The notes beneath the pieces are model-generated. The model did not search any database. It was not told the DNA's origin and worked only from the letters and a program-made list of their open reading frames with translations. Shown here in pieces: positions 8,486 to 16,598 of a stretch of DNA of 47,463 nt (position 1 is the stretch's first letter; the number at the start of each line of letters is the position of its first letter). The stretch is taken from the NCBI GenBank assembly GCA_947040475.1, contig CAMRBT010000001.1:1-47463 (forward strand). The letters are read 5' to 3'. The position numbers and the translations under genes are program-made. Source of the DNA: an uncultured Brevinema sp. GTDB taxonomy: Bacteria > Spirochaetota > Brevinematia > Brevinematales > Brevinemataceae.

Positions 8486-9961
8486 TTATGCATTTTTATT
8501 TTGACGCCAAACTTGTTCTTTTTCCCAAAGTTGACCATAGTAGTAACCTTTATTACTAAGTTTGATTTTATTTTCTTGAGGAAGAGGCACATAACGCCAG
8601 AACACATAACGTGCATTTTGTTCTAGTTTTTGCATACCTTGAGTTTCTTTTGTCATCCAAATAAGATAATCGGTAATAAACAATGTTTTTAAATCGCCTT
8701 TTAGCTTGGCTTCGAGATAGTATTCATAGTAACGACCTGTCAATCCTTCTTCCATCCAATAGTAAGAAGCAATTTCTTTGGCAGCTTGCCATCGAATATC
8801 CCCTATTCCTGTTAGTAGAGACAAATCCGCAGATCTAGTAAAAATAGGAAGGACTACCCGCCCTCGACCAAATTGTTTATTATCATTATCTAAAGCTTCC
8901 CAACATGCTCCTGTAGCACCATAACCAGGTAACAAAATCATATAAGGCATAATATTCATAATTTCGCCTTTATAAGTGCGTTCAAAAGCCTCAGGATCTA
9001 AAGCTAACCATTGATTTAATTTTTTCTTTACTGTTTCTCTAAAGAGATAGTCTCTACTTTCTTTTGGTAAAAATCCAGATGTTAATAAAGGGAAAGGATT
9101 CCCTTTACGTCCTACTGTCATCTTTACCATTTGACGTAAATTGCTTACTTCAGACATTAAACTTTCTTTATTATTTGAACTACTTTCTTGAGCTCCACCA
9201 CCACTACCATTGTTTTCTTCTTGTAATTCATCAAGAGATTCTTGAGCTTTTGCCATGACACGGGCACACAGTGCCATTTCTTTATTAATTTTTCTTATTT
9301 CTTTATGAAGAGAAGGTATTTCATCTAAAGCTTTAGTTTGATCAGCACTATAAACACCCTCATATCTTGTTTCAGGATCTGAATGTATTTCTCGTAACAC
9401 ATCAAATATCAGAGATAAATCATGTAAGGTCTTATCTCTCTGTTCCTTAAACAAATCAAATCTTCCCTTTTCTACCTGTAATAAAGCTACATGTTTTTCT
9501 TGTTTACCACTTACTACCTGAGCAGTTTGAGCTGGTGACGCTGCAGCAGAAGGACCTTCTGTTTCATCAACAGCTGAAGGTTTTATTTTTCCGTCAACAA
9601 TCCCTTGAAGCCATTCATCAGCATAAAACATTGTTTCTGATTCATAATCAACAGGAGTTAGAGGTTGATTTAAAATAAATTTTTGATCTTCTGGAGATAA
9701 ATTCCTAAGATCAACGAGTCCATAACGGAGGAACATTCTTTTAGCAGTACTTAATTCGGGGTTGATCAATTTAGCGACCATAGGATATAGTTCCCAAAAC
9801 ATATTACCTAATTTATCTCTATACATACGCTTATCTTCTTTATCAGTAGCTGTTTCATAGTTTTTTTTCATTTGTAAAAATCGTTCCGCAAAAGCATCTT
9901 CTATTCCTAGCAAAAGTTTTTTCACATAACTATTATCTGGTAAATCTTGATATAATCCCAT
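8486..9961 (-). CDS. Uncharacterised 491-residue cytoplasmic protein
   Basis: Not recognised. No signal peptide or membrane segment is visible. A helical N-terminal domain (1-125, Trp/Tyr-rich) is followed by an Ala/Ser/Gln linker (~133-153) and a charged, probably coiled-coil region (~160-250). A Gly/Ser/Asn linker (~250-265) then leads to a C-terminal domain with LLPGYGATGACWEALDND (343-360) and many aromatic residues. The two low-complexity linkers suggest three separately folded modules. It has a good AAGGGTG site. It may be a spirochaete-specific family, but no function is claimed. It stands alone between a terminator and the divergent murI promoter. Confidence 0.8.
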   Translation of the reverse strand: MGLYQDLPDNSYVKKLLLGIEDAFAERFLQMKKNYETATDKEDKRMYRDKLGNMFWELYPMVAKLINPELSTAKRMFLRYGLVDLRNLSPEDQKFILNQPLTPVDYESETMFYADEWLQGIVDGKIKPSAVDETEGPSAAASPAQTAQVVSGKQEKHVALLQVEKGRFDLFKEQRDKTLHDLSLIFDVLREIHSDPETRYEGVYSADQTKALDEIPSLHKEIRKINKEMALCARVMAKAQESLDELQEENNGSGGGAQESSSNNKESLMSEVSNLRQMVKMTVGRKGNPFPLLTSGFLPKESRDYLFRETVKKKLNQWLALDPEAFERTYKGEIMNIMPYMILLPGYGATGACWEALDNDNKQFGRGRVVLPIFTRSADLSLLTGIGDIRWQAAKEIASYYWMEEGLTGRYYEYYLEAKLKGDLKTLFITDYLIWMTKETQGMQKLEQNARYVFWRYVPLPQENKIKLSNKGYYYGQLWEKEQVWRQNKNA

Positions 9962-10094
9962 TCTATCACCCTTAATTTTTATATTTACAAATACAATCTA
10001 TTTTATTATATTAACTTAATTTATTTTTTCAACAAATTAACTATTTTTTATTATTTTCTTTTTATTATTATTTTTATTATTTTATAGTAGATAC

Positions 10095-10123
10095 TTGAAT
10101 AAAGAACATTAACATTGTATAAT
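10095..10123 (+). promoter_or_regulatory. Promoter of the murI-recG operon
   Basis: TTGAAT at 10095-10100 and TATAAT at 10118-10123 with a 17-bp spacer, in a very AT-rich stretch upstream of murI. Confidence 0.65.
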
Positions 10124-10160
10124 AATGAACTAATTATATTAATTTTATAAGGATTTCACT

Positions 10161-10913
10161 ATGTCATTCATTGGTGTCTTTGATTCAGGTCTTGGAGGTT
10201 TAAGTGTTCTCAAACATCTTCACCAACAATTTCCTCACGAAGAATTCGTTTATCTTGCCGATTCTCAGAATATTCCTTATGGTGAGAAAAATACAAATCA
10301 ATTAAAAGAAATATTCAACCATAATATTAACTGTTTCAAAAAGGCCAAAGGCATTGTTGTGGCTTGTAGTACGATAAGTAGTTTGATCCCCGAAATAAGC
10401 CCTCCAAAAATTCCTGTATACAGTATTATTGATTCTTTAGTGCAAACATATACTCAAGAATTTAGTGACATTAAGAATATCGGCATTCTTGCGACATCTT
10501 TTACAGTAGAGCATGGTGCTTATTTAAATGCTTTTAATCAGGCTAATTTTAGTGCAAATATTACACAAATTGCAGCACCACTACTAGTGCCTGCCATAGA
10601 AAATAATGCAGACAATATTGTAGAAATATTAGATCAATATATTGCTCAATTTCCTAATAACATTAAACATTTAATCTTAGGTTGTACACATTATAATTTA
10701 TTATTAGAAAAATTTCAACAGAACTATAAAAATTTAACAATAATAAATCCCTATAGTGGAATTATACAACAAGTATCATCTATTATTTCTAAAGAAAAAA
10801 CAGATATTATCAAACCTCTTGTGTTTTTAACGACCAAATATAGTGAGAACTTGCAAAAAATTTCAGAAGAAATAATGCAACAAGATATTATTTGGGAATC
10901 TATTTCTCTCTAA
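10161..10913 (+). CDS. murI: Glutamate racemase
   Basis: A 250-residue cytosolic enzyme converting L- to D-glutamate for peptidoglycan. GVFDSGLGG carries Asp8, LADSQNIPYG matches the substrate loop, and the two catalytic cysteines are Cys69 (VVACSTIS) and Cys175 (LILGCTHYN, followed by His177). The usual ACNTA is ACSTI here, a mild divergence with the cysteine kept. It begins a co-directional run with the SurA-like gene, nusB, mazG and recG and has an AAGGA site. Confidence 0.92.
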   Translation: MSFIGVFDSGLGGLSVLKHLHQQFPHEEFVYLADSQNIPYGEKNTNQLKEIFNHNINCFKKAKGIVVACSTISSLIPEISPPKIPVYSIIDSLVQTYTQEFSDIKNIGILATSFTVEHGAYLNAFNQANFSANITQIAAPLLVPAIENNADNIVEILDQYIAQFPNNIKHLILGCTHYNLLLEKFQQNYKNLTIINPYSGIIQQVSSIISKEKTDIIKPLVFLTTKYSENLQKISEEIMQQDIIWESISL

Positions 10914-10945
10914 AATTCACTTCATATCAATATCTAGGAGATATC

Positions 10946-12001
10946 ATGAATAAAAAAATCATTGTATTTATCACTTTACTATGTACTCTATCTATCAACA
11001 CTCCCGCAGCTGTCGTCAATCAAATTATAGTTAGTGTAGGCAGTATCGCTATTACTAGTTTTGACATTGCTCGTATGCGTGACTTTGAAGCTATTATTGC
11101 TCAAAAACGACCTACTTCCAACGAAGCCTTAGAAAAACTTATTACTTTATCTTCTTTGTTAGTAATTGCAGAAAATAATTCCGATTATTATATGGACGAA
11201 GTAGAGTTAAGAAAACAAATTGGCACTATGACAAACAATCCTTCAGACCCAAATAGTCCCCAACGTAAAAAATTATACGAAGATTATAGTGACTTATATA
11301 GAATGCTCATCAGATCAGATAAAGTCAAAAAAGGATTGATGTTTGGTGATGTCCATGTAAAAGCAGAAATTAACAAACCTATTCCTATAGGAGAATCTAA
11401 GGCATTCTACAACAAAAACAAAGCTCAATTTAAAGATTCTCCCTTCCCAAAATTCAATCTTATTATTTTTGCAGTAGCAGCCTCAGACAAATGGACTTTA
11501 ACAGAACTTTCTGAAGTAGAAACAAAAATGCAAGCACTTGCTAAAGATCTTGATACTTCTAATAATTTTAATGCCCTAAAAAAGAAATATTCTTCTTTAC
11601 GATTTACTGCCTTTTCTGGAGCTACAGGATTATTCACTCCCGATATTCTTATTCTTCAAAAGAAAATCCCCGATGAAATTCTAGGAATTGCTCTTCAACC
11701 TTCTTTGAATTTGGGTGGAGCTCCTATTCCTATTGTTAAAAATAAAGGGATTTTTATTCCTCAGCCTATTCCTTTTAGAAGTACAGGGGTATCTACTTAT
11801 CTCACCATGAAAATCCTTGATGTTGTTCAACCACAACAACTTAGCTTAGATATCGCATTACCAAGAGTAGAAGAAATGATCAAATACGAAAGAGCTGAAA
11901 AAGCAATAGATAAATCTATCAAAAAGAGAATAGCCGAAGGTGAGATCACTCTCACTCCTTCCGATAATAGCTACAAAAATGTTTTTAACAAATTTAAATA
12001 A
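10946..12001 (+). CDS. SurA-like periplasmic chaperone / parvulin-type foldase
   Basis: 351 residues with a signal peptide (MNKKIIVFITLLCTLS..., cleavage near the Ala-Ala at ~20). Right after it comes VVNQIIVSVGSIAITSFDI, the typical opening of SurA_N proteins. A central region (~170-240) resembles a degenerate parvulin domain (FNLIIFAV ... FNALKKKYSS). Such proteins escort outer-membrane proteins through the periplasm, which fits a cell with BamA. The start at 10946 is chosen because CTAGGAG lies just upstream and it gives a proper signal peptide; the open frame reaches back into murI. No canonical catalytic parvulin motif is evident, so it may be chaperone only. Confidence 0.7.
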   Translation: MNKKIIVFITLLCTLSINTPAAVVNQIIVSVGSIAITSFDIARMRDFEAIIAQKRPTSNEALEKLITLSSLLVIAENNSDYYMDEVELRKQIGTMTNNPSDPNSPQRKKLYEDYSDLYRMLIRSDKVKKGLMFGDVHVKAEINKPIPIGESKAFYNKNKAQFKDSPFPKFNLIIFAVAASDKWTLTELSEVETKMQALAKDLDTSNNFNALKKKYSSLRFTAFSGATGLFTPDILILQKKIPDEILGIALQPSLNLGGAPIPIVKNKGIFIPQPIPFRSTGVSTYLTMKILDVVQPQQLSLDIALPRVEEMIKYERAEKAIDKSIKKRIAEGEITLTPSDNSYKNVFNKFK

Positions 12002-12032
12002 ATAATAAAGATAAGATATAGGAATCACAATC

Positions 12033-12548
12033 ATGATAGAAAAAAGAATTAGTGCACGAAGATACGGACGTTTATTAGCAGTTTTATATCTTAACGACAA
12101 CATAGAAAATATTAGCGATGAAGCTATTCCTTCTATATATATAGAAAAATTAGAAACATATTTACCAGAATACCCTACCCTACCCTCAAATGTTCAAAAT
12201 CAAATTATTCAATTTGCTCAAAGTACTATTATGAATGTCTACGATCAAGAAAAATCATTGATTGAGGTTGTTGCTAAGACTAGTACTAATAGAACTTGGG
12301 ATAAATTTTTAACCCTAGATAAAGCTTTGTTATTAATAGGTGTCTTAAATCTTCAAAAAGAAGACACTCCTTCTGTGATTGTTAAAGAGATTCTCATTGT
12401 TAGTGATATGCTAAACAATCAAAATGCGGCTCCTTATTTATCAGGAATCCTAAAAAGTATTGCTTTCCCAATAAAAGAAAACACTTCTGTATTTGGTAAT
12501 TTTAAGAAAACCTCAAAAATCAGATTAAAAACACCTCGACAAGGATAA
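12033..12548 (+). CDS. nusB: Transcription antitermination factor NusB
   Basis: 171 residues, all-helical. The N-terminal SARRYGRLLAVLYLND matches the Arg-rich RNA-binding start of NusB. The C-terminal part (DKALLLIGVLNL ... VIVKEILIVSDMLNNQNAAPYLSGILKSIA) matches the conserved helices with the ING(V/I)L-like end. Role: with NusA/E/G it forms the antitermination complex on rRNA leaders. The middle is diverged and the C-terminal basic tail (about 20 residues) is longer than usual. It lies between the SurA-like gene and mazG, 4 nt before the latter. Confidence 0.8.
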   Translation: MIEKRISARRYGRLLAVLYLNDNIENISDEAIPSIYIEKLETYLPEYPTLPSNVQNQIIQFAQSTIMNVYDQEKSLIEVVAKTSTNRTWDKFLTLDKALLLIGVLNLQKEDTPSVIVKEILIVSDMLNNQNAAPYLSGILKSIAFPIKENTSVFGNFKKTSKIRLKTPRQG

Positions 12549-12552
12549 TATT

Positions 12553-13170
12553 ATGATAAAGTCTTTAGAAGAATTGTATAAAATTATTAATGTCTTACGT
12601 TCAGAAAATGGTTGTCCTTGGGATAAAGCACAAACGATACAATCCTTAGACAAACTTTTTTTGGAAGAATGTTTTGAACTATCTGATGCCATTCAAGAAA
12701 ATAATTCCAAAGATATTTCTGAAGAGCTTGGTGATGTTACTTTTATGCTTTTACTACTCAGTCATATTGCCCAGCAAGATGATGTTTGTAACTTGCCTGA
12801 TGTATATAATCAAGCAATAGAAAAACTGATTTTTAGACATCCTCATGTTTTTGGAGACACAAAAGTATCCAATCAAGAAGAAGTCATTGCTAATTGGGAA
12901 CTATTGAAGAAAAAAGAAAAATCAGAACGTAGCAGTACCTTTGATGGAATCCCAAAATCTCTCCCTGAGATGATGCGTTTTGACAAATTAATGAGAAAAT
13001 TATCTACCCACAATCAAAATATACAAGACTACAAAGATCATACCCCTACACCCAAATCAAGCCTCAAAGATACATTAATTCAATATGCTTCCGAAGGACA
13101 TAGTCTCTCACAATTAATGACAGAAATTAATACAGAAATCGAAACACAAGCTAGACAAAAAGGATTATAA
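12553..13170 (+). CDS. mazG: Nucleoside triphosphate pyrophosphohydrolase MazG
   Basis: 205 residues. MazG hydrolyses NTPs to NMP and PPi, cleaning the pool of damaged nucleotides. NGCPWDKAQT is the family hallmark. The metal-binding pattern is Glu39-x-x-Glu42 and Glu58-x-x-Asp61 (EECFEL ... EELGD), followed by FRHPHVFGD-like and NWELLKKKE. It is shorter than the E. coli enzyme (~263): the second MazG repeat is incomplete, ending in a charged tail with no clear catalytic motif. It starts 4 nt after nusB and ends 12 nt before recG, so it is translated within the operon. Confidence 0.9.
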   Translation: MIKSLEELYKIINVLRSENGCPWDKAQTIQSLDKLFLEECFELSDAIQENNSKDISEELGDVTFMLLLLSHIAQQDDVCNLPDVYNQAIEKLIFRHPHVFGDTKVSNQEEVIANWELLKKKEKSERSSTFDGIPKSLPEMMRFDKLMRKLSTHNQNIQDYKDHTPTPKSSLKDTLIQYASEGHSLSQLMTEINTEIETQARQKGL

Positions 13171-13182
13171 TTTAGGTAACTT

Positions 13183-15240
13183 ATGAAAATTCCTGAACTC
13201 AAAACCATTCCCATAGCTCAACATTACACAGAGCGTCAAAGTTATTTACTTCACAAAATGGGGATAGAGAACTTAGAAGATCTTATCACTTATTTTCCTT
13301 TTCGTTATGAAGACAGATCAGAGATCAGCACCTTAACAGATCTCGTTTTTTCTCAAGAAACGGCTGTTATTAGAGCTACTGTTACCGCTCAAGAATCTTT
13401 TTTTTGGAACAAAAAAAGACAAGTCAAAATCCTTATCACCGATCATTCTGCTAGTGCTGAACTCGTTACTTTCAATATGCGTGGCATAGACAAATTAATG
13501 TCTGTAGGGCAAGAATTTTATATTTATGGCAAATTTGAATTTCGCTTTAATAAAATCCAATCGTCTAATTTTGAATTTGAAACCATAGAAAAATTTGGAT
13601 CACCGACTTCACTCTTGGGTAAAATAGTCCCCGTTTATCGTGTTACCGAAGGATTACGACAAAAAGAATTTTATAAAATAATCAAAAAAGCTTTTGATCT
13701 TTCGCTCAAACATATTAAAGATCCTGTACCCAAATATTTTAGAGAAAGCAGAAATTTGTTAGATAAAATAGCCTGTTTACAACAATTACATTATCCTGAC
13801 ACCTTTTCACAATTAGAAAAAGCAAGAGTACGCGGTGCTTATGAAGAATTTCTCTGCACAAGAATAGCCCTAGAACTGCGAAGAATGCAAGAGATCAAAG
13901 TAATAAAAGAACATCGTTATCCTAACAAAGATATCTTAGCCAAATTTGAACAAGAATTACCCTTCAAGATGACTTCTGCTCAAGAGCGTGTGATTCAAGA
14001 AATATTTGAAGATCTCAATCAAGAACATGCCATGCACCGACTCCTTCAAGGAGATGTTGGTTCTGGTAAGACTACCGTTGCTCTAGCAGCGATGATTCTT
14101 GCTGCTGCTAATGGACACCAAGCTGCTTTTCTTGCCCCTACAGAAGTTTTATCTTTTCAACATTATAAAAAAATAAAGCCCCTTTTAGAAATATTACAAA
14201 TTCCTTGTGCTTTATTGACAGGAAGCTTTTCTACCAAAGATAGACAACCCATTTTAGAAGGGTTAAAACTCGGTACTCTTCCTATTATTATAGGAACGCA
14301 TGCTTTGTTTCAAAAAGAAGTTATCTACAACAATCTCACTTTAGTGATTATTGATGAACAACACAAATTTGGGGTAGAACAACGTGGGATGCTCATCAAA
14401 AAAGGAGAAAATCCTGACATTTTAGCAATGACAGCCACCCCTATTCCTCGTACTATTACTTTATCATTATATGGAGATCTAGATATTTCTGTAATCGATG
14501 AACTACCTGCAGGAAGACAAGAAATCACAACGACCCATGTCAAAAAAAGTCAATACAGAGCTATGTTGGATAAATTACATAAAGAAATACACAAAGGTAG
14601 ACAGGCTTTTGTTGTATGTCCTTTTATTGAAGAGAACGAAAATATGGCAGATGTAAAATCTGCAGAACAAGTATATGCAGATTTTGTGAAACTCTTTCCT
14701 CAATATAATATTAGTATTATTCATGGGCGTATGTCTCAAAGTGAAAAAGATCAAATCATGAAAGAATTTGCTTTAAATAATTCTCAAATTCTCGTTGCTA
14801 CTACCGTCATCGAAGTAGGGATTGATATTCCTAATGCTACAATTATGATTATAGAAAATGCAGAACGTTTTGGATTGGCTCAATTACACCAATTACGTGG
14901 ACGTGTCGGTAGAGGAAAAGATAAATCTTTTTGTTTTGCTGTAAATCATGGATATGATGCAGATCTTCGTTTAGATATTTTTTGTTCTACGACAGATGGC
15001 TTTGTAATTGCTGAGGAAGATCTCAAAATTAGAGGTCCTGGTGAAATTTTAGGCGTCAAACAAACAGGTGTCCCTGTTTTTAAGTTAGCTGACTTTGCTA
15101 AAGATCAAAAAATATTACAAGCTTCCGTCAATGATTCTCAATTAATTTTTGAGAAGGATCCCAAGCTTGAACTACCTATACACCTATCATTACTGGAATT
15201 TTTAGAACTAGATAGTTCTTTCAGAGTATTCTCTGGATAA
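13183..15240 (+). CDS. recG: ATP-dependent DNA helicase RecG
   Basis: A 685-residue branch-migrating helicase for stalled replication forks and Holliday junctions. An N-terminal wedge/OB region (~45-140) precedes the helicase core: Walker A GDVGSGKTT (290-298), motif II DEQH (391-394), motif III TATPIPRT, then FGLAQLHQLRGRVGRG of motif VI. The length is full for the family. Last gene of the murI operon, followed by a terminator. Confidence 0.97.
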   Translation: MKIPELKTIPIAQHYTERQSYLLHKMGIENLEDLITYFPFRYEDRSEISTLTDLVFSQETAVIRATVTAQESFFWNKKRQVKILITDHSASAELVTFNMRGIDKLMSVGQEFYIYGKFEFRFNKIQSSNFEFETIEKFGSPTSLLGKIVPVYRVTEGLRQKEFYKIIKKAFDLSLKHIKDPVPKYFRESRNLLDKIACLQQLHYPDTFSQLEKARVRGAYEEFLCTRIALELRRMQEIKVIKEHRYPNKDILAKFEQELPFKMTSAQERVIQEIFEDLNQEHAMHRLLQGDVGSGKTTVALAAMILAAANGHQAAFLAPTEVLSFQHYKKIKPLLEILQIPCALLTGSFSTKDRQPILEGLKLGTLPIIIGTHALFQKEVIYNNLTLVIIDEQHKFGVEQRGMLIKKGENPDILAMTATPIPRTITLSLYGDLDISVIDELPAGRQEITTTHVKKSQYRAMLDKLHKEIHKGRQAFVVCPFIEENENMADVKSAEQVYADFVKLFPQYNISIIHGRMSQSEKDQIMKEFALNNSQILVATTVIEVGIDIPNATIMIIENAERFGLAQLHQLRGRVGRGKDKSFCFAVNHGYDADLRLDIFCSTTDGFVIAEEDLKIRGPGEILGVKQTGVPVFKLADFAKDQKILQASVNDSQLIFEKDPKLELPIHLSLLEFLELDSSFRVFSG

Positions 15241-15254
15241 GTAAAAAATCAATA

Positions 15255-15292
15255 AAAAAACACCCTTTTATTTAAAGGGTGTTTTTTTATTT
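15255..15292 (+). terminator. Terminator after recG
   Basis: Stem CACCCTTT / AAAGGGTG with a 5-nt loop, an A run before and a long T run after. Confidence 0.88.
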
Positions 15293-15298
15293 TTTTAT

Positions 15299-15327
15299 TA
15301 AAGTTTGAGATATTGCCTATCCGATAC
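15299..15327 (+). promoter_or_regulatory. Sigma-28-like promoter upstream of flaB1
   Basis: TAAAGTTT (15299-15306) matches the -35 of flagellar sigma-28 promoters and TCCGATAC (15320-15327) resembles the -10 GCCGATAA. The TAAA to -10 gap is 17 bp instead of the usual 15, so this is a candidate only. If used, the flaB1 leader would be over 220 nt. Confidence 0.4.
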
Positions 15328-15502
15328 ATAAATGTAATCTTATACACTTTGAATTTTACGGTGTATTGATAAAAGTATTTAGTTTATCTAATATATTTTC
15401 GGTCTTATTTTAAAAAACTTAATAATATTTATAAAAAAATTACGGATAGAATAAAGGATATAGGAGGAACAGATATTAAATCCAATAGGAGTTGGACTTA
15501 AT

Positions 15503-15562
15503 ATGATTATATCATTAAAATTAATCAAAAAATACTTACATGAATCAAGGAGGATATCATGA
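15503..15562 (+). CDS. Possible 19-codon leader peptide coupled to flaB1
   Basis: ATG at 15503 preceded by AGGAG 11 nt upstream. The 19-residue frame (MIISLKLIKKYL then HESRRIS) ends in TGA at 15560-15562, overlapping the flaB1 ATG as ATGA. Its two consecutive AGG Arg codons are the flaB1 Shine-Dalgarno itself, so ribosomes translating it would sit on that site. It may be a chance frame. Confidence 0.25.
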   Translation: MIISLKLIKKYLHESRRIS

Positions 15563-16419
15563 TTATTAATAACAACATCAGTTCCATTTTTGGGAACAGG
15601 CAGCTATCTATTGGATCAGCTAATACTGATAAAAACATGGAGAGATTGTCTTCAGGTATGCGTATAAACCGTGCTGGTGATGATGCTTCTGGACTTGCAG
15701 TTTCTGAAAAAATGAGATCACAAATTCGTGGTTTAAATCAAGCTCTTAGAAATACTCAAGATGGTGTATCTTTTATTCAAACAACAGAAGGTTATTTGCA
15801 AGAAGTAGGAAATGCTCTTCAACGTGTACGTGAACTTTCTATTCAAGCAGCCAACGGTATTTACTCCGATGAAGATCGTGGATATATCCAAGTAGAAGTA
15901 TCTCAAATGGTCGAAGAGATTGATCGTATTGGAGAGCAAGCTCAATTTAATGGTCTAAAAATGCTTTCTGGTATGTTTGCTGAACCAACAGCTGAGAGTG
16001 TACCTGCTTCCGAAATGTATTTACAGCTCGGTGCAAATATGGATGAAAGAGTACAAGTATTTGTTGGTACAATGAATGCAACTTCTTTAGGTCTAAAAGA
16101 TATGGCAACTCAAGAGCCTATTTCAATGGCAACTCAAGATAGTGCTAATTTAGCTATAGGTACTATTGATCAAGCCCTTTCAAAAGTTAATGCACAACGT
16201 GCTGACTTAGGTGCTTATCAAAATAGACTTGAATCATCAACACGTAGTATCATGGTTGGATCTGAAAATCTCCAAGCTGCCGAATCTCGTATTCGTGATA
16301 CCAATATGGCTCAAGAATCTAGCTTATTAGCTAAAAACCAAGTCTTAACACAAGCTGCGGTTTCCATGTTAGCTCAGGCTAACCAAAAACCTCAGATGGT
16401 TTTACAACTATTAAGATAG
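15559..16419 (+). CDS. flaB: Flagellin FlaB (core filament), paralogue 1
   Basis: A 286-residue structural subunit of the periplasmic flagellum core. The N-terminal D0/D1 region (MIINNNISSIFGNRQ, LSSGMRINRAGDDASGLAVS, NTQDGVSFIQTTEGYL) and C-terminal region (DLGAYQNRLESSTRSI, ESRIRDTNMA, LAQANQKPQMVLQLLR) are typical of spirochaete FlaB. There is only a short middle instead of the variable D2/D3 domains of external flagellins. No signal peptide: export is through the flagellar type III apparatus. AAGGAGG lies at optimal spacing. It sits 175 nt before a second flaB and is followed by a terminator-like hairpin. Confidence 0.97.
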   Translation: MIINNNISSIFGNRQLSIGSANTDKNMERLSSGMRINRAGDDASGLAVSEKMRSQIRGLNQALRNTQDGVSFIQTTEGYLQEVGNALQRVRELSIQAANGIYSDEDRGYIQVEVSQMVEEIDRIGEQAQFNGLKMLSGMFAEPTAESVPASEMYLQLGANMDERVQVFVGTMNATSLGLKDMATQEPISMATQDSANLAIGTIDQALSKVNAQRADLGAYQNRLESSTRSIMVGSENLQAAESRIRDTNMAQESSLLAKNQVLTQAAVSMLAQANQKPQMVLQLLR

Positions 16420-16430
16420 GCTATTTAATC

Positions 16431-16465
16431 AAAAATGTTTCCTAATTTTATTTAGGAAACTTTTT
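16431..16465 (+). terminator. Hairpin with T run between flaB1 and flaB2
   Basis: Stem GTTTCCTAA / TTAGGAAAC with a 6-nt loop, followed by TTTTT. Probably a terminator or partial attenuator, letting flaB1 and flaB2 be made in different amounts. Confidence 0.75.
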
Positions 16466-16565
16466 GATTTTATACGGTACTACTAACATATCATTATTTT
16501 CCTCTAAGAAATTATATATCATGTCTTAATCTACTATTTAGAAAGAGACTCTACTCTGTACAAGG

Positions 16566-16598
16566 ATGGATATATATTCAAGGAGGAATAATATATGA
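16566..16598 (+). CDS. Possible 10-codon leader frame overlapping the flaB2 start
   Basis: ATG at 16566, ten codons (MDIYSRRNNI), stop TGA at 16596-16598 overlapping the flaB2 ATG as ATGA. As upstream of flaB1, the sequence TCA AGG AGG (Ser-Arg-Arg) is the flagellin Shine-Dalgarno read in frame. An AAGG directly abuts the ATG, so the frame's own initiation signal is weak. Very short; recorded for the parallel with flaB1. Confidence 0.15.
   Translation: MDIYSRRNNI

Larger units (their letters stand above)
15241..15558 (+). other. Long AT-rich leader region upstream of flaB1
   Basis: 318 bases without a confirmed gene. In order it holds the recG terminator, a sigma-28-like element (15299-15327), and about 130 bases of A/T-rich sequence. 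A strong Shine-Dalgarno-like AGGAGGA at 15462-15468 has no ATG, GTG or TTG at normal spacing. A second AGGAG lies at 15487-15491, followed by a 19-codon frame (15503-15562) whose stop overlaps the flaB1 start. The leader is unusually elaborate for a flagellin gene. Confidence 0.6.

Noticed and set aside
10021..10090. T/A-rich low-complexity run upstream of murI as a replication origin
   Set aside because: No DnaA boxes, no dnaA/dnaN/gyrB neighbours and no clear change in gene orientation. Ordinary AT-rich intergenic DNA.
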